Source: an uncultured Brevibacterium sp. (lineage in GTDB: Bacteria > Actinomycetota > Actinomycetes > Actinomycetales > Brevibacteriaceae). From it: 8,368 nt of DNA. The notes under the pieces were generated by a model. It was not told where the DNA came from, did not search any database, and saw nothing but the letters and a program-made list of their open reading frames with translations. Position 1 is the stretch's first letter. Each line of letters opens with the position of its first letter. The position numbers were made by a program, and so were the translations under genes. Below, piece by piece: positions 6,227 to 8,368 of the stretch. The stretch covers positions 1 through 8,368 of the forward strand of contig CABTZE010000087.1 of the NCBI GenBank assembly GCA_902489215.1, given 5' to 3'.

Positions 6227-6505
6227 TTAGTCGTCTTCCGAGAGCGTGTACGAAAGCCAATCCGCGATTTCGTCGCGCAGCTGCTCATCAGTCGGCAGAG
6301 GGCTAAAGAGCATCAGCTTCAGCGTTTCGATCCAATAGGTGAATCTGCTGTTCGCCGCGACGTATGCACCCGAAGAGTACCCGCTGGGGAACTCTTCACT
6401 CGGGCAGGTCAGCCAATCCACGTGCTGTGTCCGTGGGGTAGCGACGACACGAAAGTGGTGCCCCTCGACTTCGAGGTAGGTGGTGCGGCGTCTGCGGAGC
6501 TTCAT
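6227..6505 (-). CDS. Hypothetical 92-residue protein
   Basis: I do not recognise this protein. It begins with a basic stretch (MKLRRRRTTYLEVEGHHFRV), has a central aromatic and polar part (DWLTCPSEEF, SSGAYVAANSRFTYWIETL) and ends acidic (DEQLRDEIADWLSYTLSEDD). It has one cysteine, no membrane segment and no signal peptide. The strand-like start and helical, acidic end suggest a small globular domain. The reading frame is clean, and its stop is followed after 23 bases by the preferred start of the helix-turn-helix gene, so the two may form a short operon. No good Shine-Dalgarno sequence precedes ATG 6505. A leaderless transcript is possible, as is common in actinobacteria. Its function is unknown. 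Confidence 0.6.
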   Translation of the reverse strand: MKLRRRRTTYLEVEGHHFRVVATPRTQHVDWLTCPSEEFPSGYSSGAYVAANSRFTYWIETLKLMLFSPLPTDEQLRDEIADWLSYTLSEDD

Positions 6506-6622
6506 GGATCACGTTGTATCACAGGTGTCCAAAACGCGATAGATTCCAATCCTGGCTTTGATGCGGCGCAAAACGCACGAAGAAAACAGCACCCGGAACC
6601 AAGCCGCGAAAGGAAACTCGCG
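6506..6622. other. Divergent intergenic region
   Basis: These 117 bases separate the minus-strand 92-residue gene from the plus-strand acetyltransferase gene, so they must hold promoters for both if both are expressed. On the minus strand TTGGAC (6530-6525) and GATACA (6521-6516) are too close to be a -35/-10 pair. GATACA alone lies 10 bases from the ATG and could drive a leaderless transcript. I see no other clear element. Confidence 0.3.
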
Positions 6623-7155
6623 TTGACACCGATCCTCCGCCGACTGCGCACTTCCGATGTGACCGCTGTTTTGGACGCATTCCGGTCCGCCCCGGATATG
6701 GCCCGGCAAGGCGATGTGACAACCCTTGCGGATGCTGAGCGCTATGTCGGCAAACTGTGCGAAGCTTCTTCCCCCCCCCCCACCGGCCGTGGGCAGTCTG
6801 CGACAGCGAGTCTCTTGTCGGTGTGGTCTGTGTGACCGTCGACGAAGAGAACCGTTCTGGCTGGTTCTGGTACTGGATGACTGCACGGGCCCGCGGCCGA
6901 GGCTGGACAAGCAGGGCAGCAGCCACCGAGGCAGATTGGGCACTCGACCACGAAGGCTTGGAACGGCTTGAACTCGGCCACCGGGTGAACAACCCTGCAT
7001 CCGGACATGTGGCGCGATCCGCTGGCTTCATCAAAGAGGGCACCGAGCGAGCAAAGTTCCTCATTGACGGCCAGCGGATCGACGTTGACACCTACGGGAG
7101 GCTGACGACCGACCCGCACCCGACATACGACAGCATCCCTATGCGGATTGAATAA
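6623..7155 (+). pseudogene. GNAT acetyltransferase, frameshifted at a C11 tract
   Basis: This is a RimJ/RimL-like GNAT N-acetyltransferase split over two frames. The first part starts at TTG 6623, with AAAGGA about 8 bases upstream, and reads TPILRRLRTSDVTAVLDAF, then DMARQGDVTTLADAERYVG. At the run of 11 C (6771-6781) the frame is lost. The other frame continues with HRPWAVCDSESLVGVVCVTV, SGWFWYWM, the acetyl-CoA loop ARARGRGWTSRA, DWALDHEGLERLELGHRVNN and PASGHVARSAGFIKEGTER, ending at TAA 7155. A tract of 9 or 12 C would restore one frame, giving about 176-177 residues, the usual size for this family. Every GNAT hallmark is present once the shift is corrected. It may therefore be a recent pseudogene, a phase-variable gene or a homopolymer sequencing error. 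Such enzymes acetylate amines of proteins or small molecules; this one's substrate is unknown. Confidence 0.78.
6771..6781. repeat. C11 homopolymer tract
   Basis: Eleven consecutive C lie inside the acetyltransferase gene, exactly where the reading frame changes. Runs this long are prone to slippage during replication and to miscounting during sequencing. A change to 9 or 12 C restores the frame. Confidence 0.95.
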
Positions 7156-7177
7156 TGACGGCTGTGAACCTGTGCCT

Positions 7178-8368
7178 TCAACACAGCAGTGCGAGTGGGA
7201 CAACGGCCACACCGTCCGGTCTTCGGTAAGCATCTGTGCCCGTTGTGACCACGACCTTGTCCGCCAAGCGCGGACCGATGTGATCGCCCAACCAATGCAG
7301 GTGGCGAACGTCCCTGTCCGTGGGTGTTGGCTTCAACTTCACTTCGAAGGCAACGACCCTGCCGTCGTACCGTTCAAGAATCAGGTCGATCTCCTGTGCT
7401 CCGCCTTGTGTGCGCAGATGTGAGACCTTCGCCTCGGAAGCCTGTCCAGCCGCGCGAACAGTGAGAGTGACCAGCGATTCGAAGAGCTGGCCAAACAGCT
7501 CCCACGAGCCGGGCTCGCCGGAGGTAAGGATGTTCGGCGTAAGACCGAGCAGAGCGGCCGCAATGCCGGGATCAAATATCTGATGCTTCGGGGCGGCAGT
7601 GAGCTTTTTGAATGGGGAGGGGTTGGGGAACCATGCCGGTACCGGATCCAACAGCCACAGTTTGCTGAGGATGTCGCGGTAACCCAGAGCCGAATCTTTG
7701 GAGATTTTGGCAGCGTCACCCGGAGAGGCGGCATTCAGAATTTTGGTGTACGAGGTGGTGGTTGAGGATGCTGCTGCGTATGCCGCCCACCACGCACGCA
7801 GCGATTCTGGTTTGCGCACCAGGAGTCCCTGCTCTGGAACGTCGCGGTCGATAACGCGCTGAACATAGGCGTCGATGAGCTGGCGACGAAGCCGGGCTGG
7901 CTGTCGGCAGACGCCCGGCAGTCCGGTCGCGGACAGTGCTTCAGCATAGTCTGTCAGCGAATAGTCTGTGTGGCCGGAGATTGTGGCTGTGCCTGTGAAG
8001 AGCTCAGCGATTTTGACCGTTGGTGAGGTGTCAGCGCGCTCAGACAGGGCGAGTGGTCGCATCCGTAGGCTGATCACACGTCCGGCGCCTGAGTGCGTAT
8101 CGACGCCCTGCTTGGGTGTGGCGCTTCCGGTCAGCAGGTAGCGCGTGGTTACCTGCTTGTCTACATTCCTCCTCACCGCATCCCAAACTTGAGGCAAGTG
8201 CTGCCATTCATCGATGCACAGTGTGTCTTCGGCAACCAATAGGGCGTCCATGTCAGCCCGAAGGAGCTCCCGTTCGCTGTCACGGTCGAGGAAGTATGTT
8301 CGATTCGCTCGCCTTGTGGCCGTCTCGGACTTGCCCACTGCTTTTGGTCCGTCGATGGCGATGGCAGA
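7178..8368 (-). CDS. AAA_14/DUF4143 family ATPase, 5' end outside window
   Basis: A partial gene of 396 codons in the window, open at the right edge and lacking probably the first 30-50 residues. Numbering from the edge, Walker A is GPKAVGKS (7-14), Walker B is LCIDEWQHLP (about 50-59), and the sensor strand LLTGSATP (about 79-86) follows. VISLRMRPLALSER is the signature seen after the ATPase core of AAA_14 proteins. The second half is a DUF4143 domain ending in a PD-(D/E)xK-like fold: EIDLILE (D328) and AFEVK (E342, K344). Such proteins are common, often of uncertain role, and some behave as defence or toxin-like modules. A GTG at 8338 is inside the Walker A loop and cannot be the true start. 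The stop lies 22 bases from the convergent acetyltransferase stop. Nothing suggests that it belongs to the qat operon. Confidence 0.88.
   Translation of the reverse strand, partial: SAIAIDGPKAVGKSETATRRANRTYFLDRDSERELLRADMDALLVAEDTLCIDEWQHLPQVWDAVRRNVDKQVTTRYLLTGSATPKQGVDTHSGAGRVISLRMRPLALSERADTSPTVKIAELFTGTATISGHTDYSLTDYAEALSATGLPGVCRQPARLRRQLIDAYVQRVIDRDVPEQGLLVRKPESLRAWWAAYAAASSTTTSYTKILNAASPGDAAKISKDSALGYRDILSKLWLLDPVPAWFPNPSPFKKLTAAPKHQIFDPGIAAALLGLTPNILTSGEPGSWELFGQLFESLVTLTVRAAGQASEAKVSHLRTQGGAQEIDLILERYDGRVVAFEVKLKPTPTDRDVRHLHWLGDHIGPRLADKVVVTTGTDAYRRPDGVAVVPLALLC

Noticed and set aside
6089..6622. Long plus-strand frame upstream of the acetyltransferase start
   Set aside because: It is antisense to the 92-residue gene and the HTH gene and shows no domain. 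Only its last part from TTG 6623 has GNAT similarity.
6623..6628. TTGACA as a consensus -35 promoter element
   Set aside because: It coincides with the TTG start codon of the acetyltransferase, and no -10 hexamer stands 16-18 bases downstream.
1..8368. CRISPR array, tRNA or insertion-sequence ends
   Set aside because: I found no regularly spaced direct repeats, no cloverleaf-like sequence and no transposase or matching terminal inverted repeats by reading.

Overview
The window is GC-rich DNA with dense G/C-ending codons and GTG/TTG starts. The protein families present (a TraA/MobF-type relaxase-helicase remnant, a RimJ/RimL-like GNAT and an AAA_14/DUF4143 ATPase) fit an actinobacterium, perhaps of the Rhodococcus/Gordonia/Dietzia/Corynebacterium group. 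The genus cannot be fixed from the sequence. The gene content is that of an accessory region: a plasmid, an integrative element or a defence island.

Layout from left to right. Positions 1-776 hold two pieces of a MobF-type conjugative relaxase/helicase joined head to head near position 389. The helicase core reads leftwards on the minus strand and runs off the window, while a C-terminal tail reads rightwards. Positions 777-1030 are a non-coding leader with two short inverted repeats and a weak candidate promoter. Positions 1031-5691 are a tightly packed plus-strand operon whose four products match, in order, the QatABCD anti-phage system: a KAP-family P-loop ATPase (QatA), a glycine-rich protein starting with MGTS (QatB), a QueC-like PP-loop enzyme (QatC) and a TatD-like metal-dependent nuclease (QatD). 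Stops and starts overlap or nearly touch at every junction, so the four are probably co-transcribed and translationally coupled.

Downstream, two minus-strand genes converge on qatD: a 92-residue protein I do not recognise (6227-6505) and a small protein with two helix-turn-helix repeats (5742-6203). The latter's start codon lies in the loop of a predicted hairpin. Divergent from them is a GNAT acetyltransferase gene (6623-7155) whose frame is broken at a run of 11 C. It converges on the 3' end of a minus-strand AAA_14/DUF4143 ATPase gene (7178-8368) whose first codons lie beyond the right edge.

The complete system here is Qat, which is a described defence system and not a new one. Its least understood feature, visible in the sequence, is the pairing of a QueC-like enzyme with a protein that begins Met-Gly. 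By analogy with deazaguanine conjugation to protein N-termini in type IV CBASS, QatC may modify the QatB N-terminus and QatD may act on the product or on DNA. The inverted relaxase remnant, the C-tract frameshift and the hairpin over the regulator start are the other points worth a second look.
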